Source: Ramicandelaber brevisporus | Taxonomy: Eukaryota > Kickxellomycota > Ramicandelaberales > Ramicandelaberaceae | Length of the DNA stretch: 16,057 nt | Assembly (NCBI GenBank): GCA_025201865.1 | Contig: MU602774.1 | Location: 40,169-56,225 of the forward strand | Direction: 5' to 3' | Program-made: the position numbers and the translations under genes | In this document: piece by piece, positions 1-8,735 of the stretch | Layout of the letters: each line of letters begins with the position of its first letter | How positions within the stretch are numbered: the first letter of the stretch is position 1 | Notes under the pieces: generated by a model | The model's input: the letters and a program-made list of their open reading frames with translations, nothing else | Told to the model about the DNA's origin: nothing | Database searches by the model: none

Positions 1-600
1 TGTTCTGTTCTTTTCTGTCGTCGTTGCTGTTGTTGGTAGTTGAGATCAGAGAGAGCAAACCAGTCACCTCGTTTCGCGGGAATCAAAACAAAACAAACGC
101 GAATAAAATCGACAAAGTGACAAATTGTTGGATCACCCGAGCCTGTGGAGGCATCACTGGCTGCGCGCCACATGGTGGCATGCCATTATGTGGTAGTGCC
201 GATGAAAGACACTGACAGCTAACCCATGAGCTGCTCAGCCCCTCTCTGTTGCCAGTGATGTTACTCGGAACCCACGTTATCTCTCGGACGACTGAACCAC
301 CTGCTGGTGCCCCTTTGTACCTTAAATACGTAGCGAAGTCGCTCCATTTGGTCTCTGTAAACCCTTGCTAAGTTATCACACCTTTGAAGCATACTATCAC
401 TTTCCTTACACCGGCTCATCCTGTGCCTTCAAATCCTATAAAATCGACCAACCAGCGGTATTCAGGCGTGGTTCGTTCAATGAACTCCGTATTACCCGCA
501 CCCTGGATGAATTGATGATTGTGCTCCTGTTCTGTCGAATGGTATGCATCCACTGCCTTCGTCTCTAAGTATTGTTCCTGATAGATATTCAATAGTTGGG
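1..600. other. Gene-free left flank
   Basis: I see no convincing gene here. Open frames are short, lack ATG starts or have no coding character. An AATAAA on the plus strand (102-107) could be a poly(A) signal of something left of the window. The stretch nearest 600 is presumably the 3' untranslated region of the minus-strand F-box gene, but there is no canonical AATAAA on that strand. Several short inverted repeats lie between about 150 and 260. Confidence 0.5.
152..260. repeat. Inverted-repeat cluster
   Basis: CATCACTGGC at 152-161 is the exact reverse complement of GCCAGTGATG at 251-260. Between these arms lie a GCCAC-ATG-GTGGC hairpin (167-179) and the overlapping 10-bp palindrome TGGCATGCCA (176-185). 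The repeats are directly visible. Whether they form a structured RNA or a protein-binding site is unknown, and arms this short can arise by chance. Confidence 0.4.
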
Positions 601-2118
601 TTAAAGACTTGTCCACGGATTCAATTGAACGTCAACACCAGGGAAGTGCCTGGCAAACTGTTGCAATATGTCTACGGATGTAGAGTTCGCCTTAGGTTCA
701 AGCCGAAGGATATTCAATTGCTCAAACAGAGAAACCAGTTCAAACCAGAGCTCACATTCGGTCATTTCACTGCAACCAATTGTGATTTGACGAACATTTG
801 AAGGAGGATTCTTGGCTGCAGTTTCCGTCGCATATCCCACAGCCGTGGTAGAGAGCGTGCAAAAGTTGAGCACAAGTTCCCTCACATTGTGACAAGTACA
901 ATATAGGAATCGAAGCACTTCACTGGTGATCGCAGCACATTCTAGTTTCACAGTTCGCAATCGACTGTTGCTGTGAACATTAGGCAAAAGTATCTGACTG
1001 TATCGATGCTGAACTGGGCTGGAATACATATCTGTGAGAGTAAACGACTGCAACAACTTGAAACAGGGCAGTAGTTTGGAAAATTTGTATGTATTTGTGA
1101 GGCTACTGTAGCTGAATGCTGTCAAGTTTGGCAATGCGAATGCAATCAAACCATTGTCAGCTTCTGTGATGCAACCAGAAATGGTAAGACTTGTTATACT
1201 CAACCATGGTTGCTGTTCAGAAAAGAATTGCGCCAAAACTGAAGTGGACTGCATGCCAAGGTCGTTTGATTGAAAGTGGCTGATACTGATGTACAGACCG
1301 TTGGCTGAGGGAAACTGAGTTGGAGTGAATATGTGACTGATAGTTAATACATTGCTTTGGCAGATTAGGTTAAGGCTGATTCTGGTCACAAGCGGAAACA
1401 AAGCCATAGTGTTTCCAAATGATGTCATCCAACCTTCGTTCATGTTTGAGAAGCGCAGTGAGATGAGTGACGGAGCCAATTTGGTAATATAGGTTGGTGG
1501 CAGTAAATCCAAGTGCCCATTGTAATCAATAATGAATCTATTCGAGTGGTTGTGATGGTGGCTGATGTTGATGCCATCGACAATGAACAGGAAATCAGCG
1601 ACTGATATTTGACTATTGTCCAGATTCAATCGAATAGTTCTCACTTTTCCGCTAAGACGGCTACTGTTAATCCAGTCACGAGTCAGTTTGGCACCAACCG
1701 CGTCAATATGAGTGAGATCCAATGACACTTCATCGAGCTGGCCCAGAAAATCCATCTGGCCAAGATTGCACAAGTTCACATAGTGTAGATATCCAGGCTC
1801 AAAGTGAATGTGTCGCACTAATAATAGGAGATGGGCATTTTTATCAATCTCGAAACTGTCACAGTCAACTATCAATTTGCGAATGAACTTTCCGTAGCGC
1901 TCAAGAGTTGTAGTGGACATTGTGGTCAACTTGCTGGTAGTCATCCTGTACCACACAACACGACTAAACTCATCATGAATTGTGCGATTTACAGGGAGAA
2001 CTCGGACTGCTTCGGCAGGTGCAAAGAACACGGAAATTACCCACAGCATCTCCAGCGGCAGACTAAGGAGTGGGAATGACAAGAATGCATGCTCGTAACT
2101 TGCTTTGTCGCACTGCAT
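601..2118 (-). CDS. F-box / leucine-rich-repeat-like protein
   Basis: 505 codons, start ATG at 2118. The frame is open further upstream but contains no earlier ATG. Residues about 13-60 look like an F-box: 'FPLLSLPLEMLWVI' followed by a second helix and 'FSRVVWYRM'. F-boxes bind Skp1 and bring targets to SCF ubiquitin ligases. The remainder is a run of short Leu-rich units with strand-like segments such as 'LTSLTISGC', 'RLRTVKLECAAITSEVLRFL' and 'VRELVLNF', matching an irregular LRR (RNI-like) solenoid. No catalytic domain is seen. Codon use is relaxed and A/T-ending, unlike the metabolic genes further right. The gene is tandem with the DCAF6-like gene, about 370 bp downstream of its stop. 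Specific substrate unknown. Proteins of this shape are often members of expanded lineage-specific families. Confidence 0.75.
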   Translation of the reverse strand: MQCDKASYEHAFLSFPLLSLPLEMLWVISVFFAPAEAVRVLPVNRTIHDEFSRVVWYRMTTSKLTTMSTTTLERYGKFIRKLIVDCDSFEIDKNAHLLLLVRHIHFEPGYLHYVNLCNLGQMDFLGQLDEVSLDLTHIDAVGAKLTRDWINSSRLSGKVRTIRLNLDNSQISVADFLFIVDGINISHHHNHSNRFIIDYNGHLDLLPPTYITKLAPSLISLRFSNMNEGWMTSFGNTMALFPLVTRISLNLICQSNVLTISHIFTPTQFPSANGLYISISHFQSNDLGMQSTSVLAQFFSEQQPWLSITSLTISGCITEADNGLIAFALPNLTAFSYSSLTNTYKFSKLLPCFKLLQSFTLTDMYSSPVQHRYSQILLPNVHSNSRLRTVKLECAAITSEVLRFLYCTCHNVRELVLNFCTLSTTAVGYATETAAKNPPSNVRQITIGCSEMTECELWFELVSLFEQLNILRLEPKANSTSVDILQQFARHFPGVDVQLNPWTSL

Positions 2119-2485
2119 TATTGTCTTCAATGAAACGCAGCGATAGAGTGGACTTGAGGTAATGTTGAATGAATATTCCAGAGTTGGTGGCGGAGCAGAA
2201 AGTGGCAGCGAGGTGAGAGAAATTGTGGCGGGGAGTAGGAGTGGAGGAGTGGAGGAGGAATTGGCTAGTTAGGATATATTCGTGTTTTAGCTAAACATGG
2301 GATTGCGAGATTGGGGGCAATACTGAAACATACCGGACTTTCTCGATTGCTGTGTTGAGTTGACATCAAAATGACCTAACAAACAGCTCTAACAGTGACT
2401 TGTTCACCGCCACAGTTTTGACAGAATCTCGATTAAGATATGATTGAGCATAAAAGCATGCTCATTTTATTTTAAAAAAAGTTAA
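2119..2485. other. Intergenic: F-box promoter and DCAF6-like 3' end
   Basis: This 367-bp spacer separates two minus-strand genes. It should hold the promoter and leader of the F-box gene and the 3' untranslated region of the DCAF6-like gene. Positions 2188-2260 are G/A-rich on the plus strand (C/T-rich on the transcribed strand). No ORF of interest seen. Confidence 0.5.
2466..2471 (-). terminator. Canonical poly(A) signal AATAAA
   Basis: TTTATT on the plus strand reads AATAAA on the minus strand. It begins 15 bases after the TGA stop of the DCAF6-like gene. It is the only canonical signal I found just downstream of any gene in the window. Confidence 0.55.
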
Positions 2486-5056
2486 TCAATTAGTTTGTTG
2501 TTGTTGTTCATCAGTGTTACCACCGGTATCGCCTTCTTCGTCTTCGTTTTCATCACTGCCATCTCTTTCGCTATCACTGTCGCTGTCTTGAGTCATTCCT
2601 CGAAATGCACCGAGATCAAATACTGACTGTCTAGCTCGATTGTGAGCAGCTTGATTTGCAACCAGTATACGTTCAAGTTCATGCATGCGCGACATGGATG
2701 CATGCGGGAATGGAGGCGGATCAGGTGTGTACTCGCGGTTAGAAATATCTGGTGAAATGTAATCATCTTCAGCGTTATACAATGGCACTGAAGGGCTGTT
2801 GTATCGACTGCCAGGCATCACCCGCTCTTCGCGATCAAGGATGGTGTCCACATTCGGCTCGTGGCTGTCTAGCTGTTGTTGCTGTTGCTGAATTCGAGTT
2901 TGGTCTCTTCTTGTTGTAGGGGATCTTGCTATGCTTAAATGCCTCCTCTTTAATGGTCTCAGCTGTGGCATTCTCAGGTGTTTTGGCGATCTCCCAGTTA
3001 ATATTTTGATAGAGTTATCGATTCCACTCGCAGCCACAATTCCACCCATTGGATGCATTCTAAGCACATTCACTATATCGTTATCGGCATGCACCACATT
3101 TACAATGCGTGCAGTTTGCTTGTCCCAAATGAATACATTTCCATCATCACTTCCACTGGCAATGTACTCATCATGAATGCCAAAGAAGCTGCATTCTTTT
3201 GTTGTTTTTGTATTGACATGTCCACTAAATGGCTTGAGAGTAGTGATAAGTGGCTTGCGTTTCTCGCACTCATTGGGTGAATAGTCTGAAGTTGAGAAAC
3301 TGACTCCACCTAATCCAAGCAAGAATTGAAGAAGAAGCCCAATTGGAGTGACTTCACGACGTCGACTGCCCTCTCCATCTTCTCCTCCTGTCTGTCGCTG
3401 ATGTTGATGCCGCTCATCAGTGCCTAAACCTCCACTTTCATTTAGTTCGCGTTCACGCTCACCATCGCCACTCTCATCCACATCTCCATAATTATTGTCA
3501 TCATCGTAATTATCATCATCATCATCATCATCATTATTGTTATTATCATTGTCACTTTCAGTCAGGTATTCGTTTGCTCTGGATGTAACAGATGGACTCC
3601 TTGATGGGATAAATGCAGCAGGCTGAGAGCCTCTTCTTGCTCGTTTGAATCGTGCACCTTCAACATGTTCATCAAACTGTTCAACATCATCAAATACGCT
3701 GAGTGATCTCATTCTTCTTGCTGGTCTGTTGTCACTATCAACTGCAAGTAAATGTTGCTGTTTCTGTTGTTGCTCAGATTCTGCGATTGAATTGTATGTC
3801 TTTCTCGGTATAAATTGCTTCGTGTATCCATCTAATGCAGTAGAGTTATTAATGTCAAATAGATTAACATTTCCACCAGACCACGTTGCGAGCAATTCTG
3901 ATCCATTCTCTTCCGAAAATATCACATCAGTTACCATTGTTGATCTTCTGAGCATACTTCTACCATTTGAATTATCTTCAACATCACTGCTGCCAATGCC
4001 GGGTGGACCAAACTTGGCAATGCAGCTTCTCGACATGTGGTCAATCATTAGTCCACCTCTGCTTGCTGCTGTAACCTGATTTGTAGCTAATCGCCGATCA
4101 TGCAAATATACATAAGGAGCTAGTCCACAAATTGCAAATAAATGCGGATACGATCGACTCCGAGTTAGACCAAGCAGTTCAATTCCATAGTTGCTGTAAT
4201 TGACTAGTGGCGGAGGACAGTCACTTCCAGGGGCAGTATCACGCTCCATATATGCCATAAACTCAAACTGAGATGTTTGTCTAATTGGACAATTGTGATT
4301 CACTCTTAAATCATGCTGTCTAACTTTACCATCCTCTGATGTCGACAGAAATGTATATGGATTGTCATCAGGAACCACTCTCGTTACACTGCTACGATGG
4401 CATCCAATCACTTTGTTGGATTTATGCCGCGTCTTTATTCCATTCAATCTATCTGCCGACGATGCATACTCAATGTCAAATACACGAATTGTTCCATCTC
4501 GTGCACAAGACACAACTGTGCGATCACTTGTATATGGCATAAACCGTGCACAGAATATATTGGCAGAATGGCCCGTGTCTATTCTGTACACTTCACTTAG
4601 TAACTCATCACCACCATTCACACTATTGCCATTGCCATTGCCATTGCCATTGCCATCATATTCATATCCATCTTCACCATCCTCTTCATTAAGTGATAGC
4701 TCGTCATCATTGAGTCTCCAGAACACAAGCTTTGTGTCATCTGAACCTGATAAAAGCAAGTTTGGATTGTAAGTTGACCACCAAAGTGAATTTACACATC
4801 CATTATGTCCTTCGAGAACCTGAGTCAAATTCAGCTGTTTTGCTGCAATGTCGCTGACGCTCGATAATGCTGACCAGTATGCAGTTCTATGCAGCAATCC
4901 TCGTCGATGCAATCGGATTGTGGAATCAAGCGCTGCCAGTGCAGAGTTCGACGACAAAGAATCAACCAACCCAGATGGTGTTCGGTAGAAGTTGCGATTC
5001 CGACGCACTGGCTGTGAATTGTTGCTGTGGCTGTCGCTGTTGCTGTTTGTGTTCAT
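2486..5056 (-). CDS. DCAF6: DCAF6-like WD40-repeat protein (CUL4-DDB1 adaptor)
   Basis: 856 codons from ATG 5056. WD40 repeats start at residue ~80 ('LEGHNGCVNSLWWS', 'LLSGSDDTKLVFW') and continue with 'GHSANIFCARFMPYTSDRTV' (162-181) and 'NPYTFLSTSEDGKVRQHDLR' (232-251). A final pair lies at ~610-690 ('ASGSDDGNVFIWD', 'AASGIDNSIKI'). Two DxR motifs, HDLR (248-251) and HDRR (319-322), match the double WDxR box by which DCAFs bind DDB1. This layout, with first and last blades separated by a long disordered insert and an acidic C-terminal tail ('DGSDENEDEEGD'), is that of DCAF6/NRIP, so a CRL4 substrate-receptor role is inferred. The insert (~420-605) is rich in Gln, Arg and Asn/Asp. The last blade lacks the usual Trp after KI. 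The gene is head-to-head with the NOT2-like gene. Family assignment is good; substrate unknown. Confidence 0.85.
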   Translation of the reverse strand: MNTNSNSDSHSNNSQPVRRNRNFYRTPSGLVDSLSSNSALAALDSTIRLHRRGLLHRTAYWSALSSVSDIAAKQLNLTQVLEGHNGCVNSLWWSTYNPNLLLSGSDDTKLVFWRLNDDELSLNEEDGEDGYEYDGNGNGNGNGNSVNGGDELLSEVYRIDTGHSANIFCARFMPYTSDRTVVSCARDGTIRVFDIEYASSADRLNGIKTRHKSNKVIGCHRSSVTRVVPDDNPYTFLSTSEDGKVRQHDLRVNHNCPIRQTSQFEFMAYMERDTAPGSDCPPPLVNYSNYGIELLGLTRSRSYPHLFAICGLAPYVYLHDRRLATNQVTAASRGGLMIDHMSRSCIAKFGPPGIGSSDVEDNSNGRSMLRRSTMVTDVIFSEENGSELLATWSGGNVNLFDINNSTALDGYTKQFIPRKTYNSIAESEQQQKQQHLLAVDSDNRPARRMRSLSVFDDVEQFDEHVEGARFKRARRGSQPAAFIPSRSPSVTSRANEYLTESDNDNNNNDDDDDDDNYDDDNNYGDVDESGDGERERELNESGGLGTDERHQHQRQTGGEDGEGSRRREVTPIGLLLQFLLGLGGVSFSTSDYSPNECEKRKPLITTLKPFSGHVNTKTTKECSFFGIHDEYIASGSDDGNVFIWDKQTARIVNVVHADNDIVNVLRMHPMGGIVAASGIDNSIKILTGRSPKHLRMPQLRPLKRRHLSIARSPTTRRDQTRIQQQQQQLDSHEPNVDTILDREERVMPGSRYNSPSVPLYNAEDDYISPDISNREYTPDPPPFPHASMSRMHELERILVANQAAHNRARQSVFDLGAFRGMTQDSDSDSERDGSDENEDEEGDTGGNTDEQQQQTN
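3512..3532 (-). repeat. (GAT)7 microsatellite encoding Asp run
   Basis: Seven perfect ATC units on the plus strand (GAT on the coding strand) encode the Asp run inside an Asn/Asp-rich disordered insert of the DCAF6-like protein. Flanking imperfect AAT/GAT units extend the low-complexity block. Confidence 0.8.
4625..4654 (-). repeat. Hexanucleotide repeat (ATTGCC)5 encoding Gly-Asn
   Basis: Five perfect six-base units, read as GGCAAT on the coding strand, give (Gly-Asn)5 at residues ~135-144. They lie in a loop between the first and second WD40 units of the DCAF6-like protein. Likely length-polymorphic. Confidence 0.85.
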
Positions 5057-5515
5057 CGTTACTGCCGCTGCCTCCTCTTCGTTATGGTGCTACTAGTGTA
5101 CAATAAGTAAAACGCAATCGAGTAAAGTAAAGTATAGAGTAAAGAGTATTAAGAAAAAGCAAAACAAAAGAGTGAGTGAACGCCAGCTTCGAGGAGGAAG
5201 TAGAAGGAGGAGGGCGAGGACGAAGAGGAGGAAGGTGGAGGAAGGTGGTGTCAGTTCGCGCCGCTTTTTGCCTTTCGTATTCGGCTGTATTTGCCTCTCT
5301 TTCTCTCGATCGTTTTTATGCAAACTCGACTCGACTCACTCGCTTCTCCAACGCGGTAATCATCAAGCTTCTCCAGACTTCTTTACTTTACTTCTTTCTT
5401 TCTTTTTGCTGCATACAAAGTCGAGCACAGCCACCAGCCTTCTTCGTTGGCACTCTTTTCTTGAACAAGATAATAACGAGCGATCCGTTACTTCGTACTA
5501 GCTTACTCGGTAAAT
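5057..5515. promoter_or_regulatory. Divergent promoter, DCAF6-like / NOT2-like
   Basis: 459 bp separate the two start codons, so both promoters and leaders must lie here. Contents: AGTAAAG-type repeats (5117-5150), a purine-rich block (5191-5248; 58 nt with five pyrimidines), pyrimidine-rich stretches on the NOT2 side (about 5378-5405), and a short upstream ATG frame (5318-5359). No clear TATA box seen. Confidence 0.6.
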
Positions 5516-5667
5516 ATGCAGCCTCAACAGTCGAGTGCGCAAATGTATACAGCTGCCTGGGTTCAACGAGAGCATCTCTTTCGTCAACAACAAGCCCAGC
5601 AAGCTCAACAGGCTCAACAGGCTCAGCAGCAACAGCAACAGCAACAGCAGCAGTTGTATTTGATGGC

Positions 5668-5705
<38 letters not shown>

Positions 5706-7195
5706 AACAGCATCATCAATTTGATGGTCAAAGTAAACAGCAGCAGCAGCAGCAGCGTGTTGATCTGAGTGACTTTCCCGCTCTTGGTGGAGGAGGTCAG
5801 CCAAACGGTGGAAGCGCAACATCAGTAGCGGCAGCGGCGGCAGCAGCAGCGGCAGCTGGAGTGCTTCATGCACCGGTTCCAACTCAAGGTGCATCGCAAC
5901 ATCAGCATGCTCAGCAACAGCTGCTTGGAGGAGGTGTTAGCTGGGCAGGTGCATTGAGAGGAGGCATGCGTGATAATGGTGCAAGTAGCCCTGCAAGTAT
6001 TAGTTCACCAGTTGGCGGCGTGTCTGTAACGAATGTGACTGGTGGAAGTGGAAGTGGGATTTGGCAGAGACGAGCTTCTCCTCCAGGATTAGCACCAAAG
6101 CCTACAGCCGAGTCTAATATTGGAATTGCAGCCGCATCCGTTGCTGATCAGAAGACAGCTTTGATGAAGAATGATGGACTAAAGTCAGATATGAAACAGT
6201 TATCAACAGCAGCATCATTATCAGCACCAACAGTGGTTGGCAGATTTGGACTGGCCGGCTTAGTTTCTCATCCAAACTCGAGACCAGGCGATGCTTGTAA
6301 CACAATTGCAACCTATGCATTCGATGTTGCCCAGCTGGGACTTGATCTCGATAGCAGTATCGCATCTTCTCCAGAACCACAGCCTCAGCCACCAACAACA
6401 AAGCCAGCTCAGACAAAGGGCGGAAAGAAAGCTAAACAGGAACAAGCCGCCGCCGCCGCCGCCGCCGCCGCTGCTGCTGCTGCATCACAGTCTCCATCTC
6501 TTGGCTCAAAGCAGGCACTCCGACTGTATCCTCGATTCGTTTCTCCATGGTCAGAATTGGCACTATCATTGGATTCAGCAACCAGTGTGAATGATGAGCG
6601 ATTCGGTCGACTGGTTCGAGACTTGCGACTTCCGAGTGTCTATTCAGTTCCGCATGTTCCGTTGACATCTGAGCGGTTTGCATCATTTGGTGATTTGGTC
6701 TTGATGTACATTTTCTATGCGTTTCCGCGGGATACAATGCAAGAGCTGGCAGCACAGGAGTTGTTCAGACGCGACTGGAGATTCCACATCAAAATGAAGC
6801 TGTGGATCACAAAGAAAGACTCTGCTTTAATTGCCTCAAATACAAGTGACACTGACGACTCCGGTGATGCATCCTTGAAAGACAAGGAGGTGGATAATAT
6901 CAAATTGGCGTCAAAGGCATTCCCAGGCGAATCAGCCTCCGCAATGATGAATGGCACCGATTCTAAAGAGAATGCAATGGGTGGCGAAACTGGCGAGCGA
7001 TCCACCTTTATTGTATTTGATGCATCTGAGTGGCAGTTGGTGAAGAGAGACATGTATGTTGCATTCGCTGACATTGAAGACCGCCATCATCTATTAGCTC
7101 AGCATATGTTGGCTATTCAGCAACAGCAGCAACAACAGCAGCAACAGCAGCAGCTCTTGTTATTGAGACAGCAACAGCAACAACAAGCTAAAGCT

Positions 7196-7227
<32 letters not shown>

Positions 7228-7330
7228 ATATCTTGCTCAAAATCAAGACGCAGCTAATGTGGCACGCACTCAAGCATTGACAAGACCAGCACCCGGCCTC
7301 TCGTCAGCCACCAACTTGGCTACTCGCTAA
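5516..7330 (+). CDS. CNOT2: CCR4-NOT complex subunit 2 (NOT2/CNOT2-like)
   Basis: 604 codons, ATG at 5516. The N-terminus is Gln-rich (residues ~24-81). It is followed by 'DLSDFPALGG' (84-93), resembling the NOT2 'SDFPAL' motif, and 'RFGLAGL' with 'LGLDLDSS' (244-282), matching the CNOT2 segment just before the NOT box. The NOT2/3/5 domain spans ~336-525: 'LYPRFVSPWSE', 'LVLMYIFYAFPRD', 'AAQELFRRDWRFHIKMKLWI', then 'STFIVFDASEWQLVKRDMYV' and 'FADIEDR'. The family acts in the CCR4-NOT complex (mRNA deadenylation, transcription control), dimerising with NOT3/5 on NOT1. Two low-complexity insertions (~285-333 and ~438-495) interrupt conserved sequence, and a second Gln-rich region fills the C-terminus. 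Gln codons mix CAG and CAA. No AATAAA follows the stop. Convergent with the O-methyltransferase gene, 146 bp between stops. Confidence 0.92.
5624..5709 (+). repeat. CAG/CAA repeats encoding poly-Gln
   Basis: Two nearly adjacent tracts of mixed CAG and CAA codons in the NOT2-like gene, broken by a short 'LYLMA' segment. Interruption by synonymous codons suggests the Gln run is kept as protein sequence rather than being a fresh slippage product. Further mixed tracts occur near 7120-7150 and 7198-7227. Confidence 0.8.
6446..6484 (+). repeat. (GCC)8(GCT)4 tract encoding 13 Ala
   Basis: Eight GCC, four GCT and one GCA codon encode an Ala run directly before the NOT box of the NOT2-like protein. 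The perfect GCC part is likely to vary in length. Confidence 0.85.
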
Positions 7331-7476
7331 TTTTATATTTAAAGCTTATTATAATGATGTACCTGTCTTATTCTCTTTTGTTCTCTTTAAATAGCTTTTC
7401 AACTATTTTCTTCTTCCTCTTCAAAGATAGAACTTTCAAAAGATGAATGTGTTTAAAAGGAGTATAGGTGTGATAA

Positions 7477-8220
7477 TTAAGCGAGCTTAGGCTTGATAAC
7501 GTACAGACCATCAAACAGCGGAAGCAGCACCGCGCTGACACGGGTCTCGCTGTGGATGTAATCGTTGAACTTAGCCAAAGCCTCTGCAAGCTTAGCAAAA
7601 TACGCTTCGTCCTCACTCAGTGCGTCAACGACGTTCTGTGGGACCTTGCCAGTCTGCGGGTCAACCTTTGGCACCAAACCACTGAATGTGACATTGTCGG
7701 CCAGGATGACACCGTTTGGCGAGATCATGTTGCGGTCCAGAAGAGTCTTGACATATCCAATGTAGCCTGGCTTGTCCGCGTCAATGAACACCAAATCAAA
7801 CTTGGTGCCATCTGGGAACGAAGCCAGCGCGTCGTTGCCAGACATGTTCAGCACCTTGATGAGATGGCCGCGGCCGCTCTCGTTGATGTAGTCTTGGGCA
7901 AACTTGGCGCGCTTCGTGCCCAATTCAACAGTGTGAATGAAGCCACCCTGCTTGTCGGCACCGGAGGCAATCAAGCCCTCGGCCATCCAGCCAGCGCTGT
8001 AGCCGGTGAAGCAGCCAATCTCGAGGATGTTCTTGGCACCGGTAACGTGGACAAACTGCTGGAGAGTAGCACCCTGGAGCGGGTTGACCAGCATAAAGGC
8101 CTCGCCTTCGCCCTCGTGCTCGATAGTGAGCTGAGTGAGGCGCTTCAAGTGCTCTGGCTCCTGGATCGAATGGTTCAAGCAGTACGCTTGAGAAGCAGCG
8201 TCGACGAAGGAAAAGCGCAT
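7477..8220 (-). CDS. Class I SAM-dependent O-methyltransferase (CCoAOMT family)
   Basis: 247 codons from ATG 8220, which has A at -3. The frame is open upstream but no earlier ATG exists. The length fits the family (about 220-250). SAM-binding motif I is 'NILEIGCFTGYSA' (64-76). The acidic strand end after motif I is 'HTVELG' (96-101). 'FDLVFIDADK' (141-150) and 'ILADN' (172-176) supply the Asp, Asp and Asn that bind the divalent metal in caffeoyl-CoA and catechol O-methyltransferase relatives. It therefore likely methylates a hydroxyl of a catechol-type or other small substrate in the cytosol; the actual substrate cannot be read from sequence. Codons favour C/G endings, suggesting good expression. 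It is divergent from the NOL11-like gene across 515 bp, and its leader ends in a CACTA repeat. Confidence 0.92.
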   Translation of the reverse strand: MRFSFVDAASQAYCLNHSIQEPEHLKRLTQLTIEHEGEGEAFMLVNPLQGATLQQFVHVTGAKNILEIGCFTGYSAGWMAEGLIASGADKQGGFIHTVELGTKRAKFAQDYINESGRGHLIKVLNMSGNDALASFPDGTKFDLVFIDADKPGYIGYVKTLLDRNMISPNGVILADNVTFSGLVPKVDPQTGKVPQNVVDALSEDEAYFAKLAEALAKFNDYIHSETRVSAVLLPLFDGLYVIKPKLA

Positions 8221-8735
8221 GGTAGTGTAGTGTAGTGTACGGAAACTGGTAGTAGTCAGTGTAAACGAGAGTTGTATGAATGAGAGTTGTGTGAGTGAGG
8301 AGAGAGAGCTGTGTGAGTCCCGTGTGTGTGTGGCAGGACACAAAAGAAAAGAATGGTGGGAATAAAAGCAGAAACGAACACGAACTGGCGCGAATCCACC
8401 ACCTTCCTAGTATGTGTGTGTGGACGTACGCGTTCCGACTATCAGATGCTCTGCCTAAAAAAAAAACCTCGATTTGTAATAGTAGTATGCTGCTGTGCTA
8501 CTTGCCCAATTTGATCAATTATTTACAGACTATCAGAATCAATCATGTTAGTTGTCATTGCTATTTTGAGGTTTAGGTGGCGAATCGCATGGCTCGCATC
8601 CTGGGCAGTTGTTCTCATTCGATAGCGAGCCAAAGGCGAGCGTGAAGAGCTTGTTCTCGTTTTTTTTTTTTAAACAAGCAGCCGGATAATTTGAAGAAAA
8701 AAACATCAAAAAAAGAATCACAAAAGTAGATTGCG
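8221..8735. promoter_or_regulatory. Divergent promoter, O-methyltransferase / NOL11-like
   Basis: 515 bp between two outward-facing start codons. The O-methyltransferase side carries a tandem CACTA repeat just before the ATG (8222-8238 as GTAGT units) and GT/GA-rich stretches up to about 8335. The other side has a T12 run (8660-8671) and A-rich sequence up to the NOL11-like ATG. Poly(dT/dA) runs are typical nucleosome-excluding promoter elements. No TATA box recognised. Confidence 0.6.

Noticed and set aside
416-631. Minus-strand open frame overlapping the end of the F-box gene in another frame, hinting at a frameshifted C-terminus
   Set aside because: The F-box protein ends plausibly at 601. 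The overlapping frame has no ATG and no LRR-like pattern, so a chance frame is more likely.
3645-4079. 144-codon plus-strand frame and many other frames antisense to the DCAF6-like, NOL11-like and O-methyltransferase genes
   Set aside because: These lie wholly inside well-supported coding sequence on the opposite strand and have skewed composition (Cys/Ser/Leu runs from complemented repeats).
5388-5894. Minus-strand frames rich in Leu or Ala opposite the NOT2 Gln repeats
   Set aside because: They are translations of the CAG/CAA repeat complement in other frames, not genes.
8548-8706. Minus-strand 52-codon ATG frame with a 'CPGCEPC' motif in the divergent promoter
   Set aside because: It runs through an A-run (the complement of the T12 tract), starts only 30 bases from the NOL11-like ATG on the other strand, and leaves no room for its own promoter outside that coding region.
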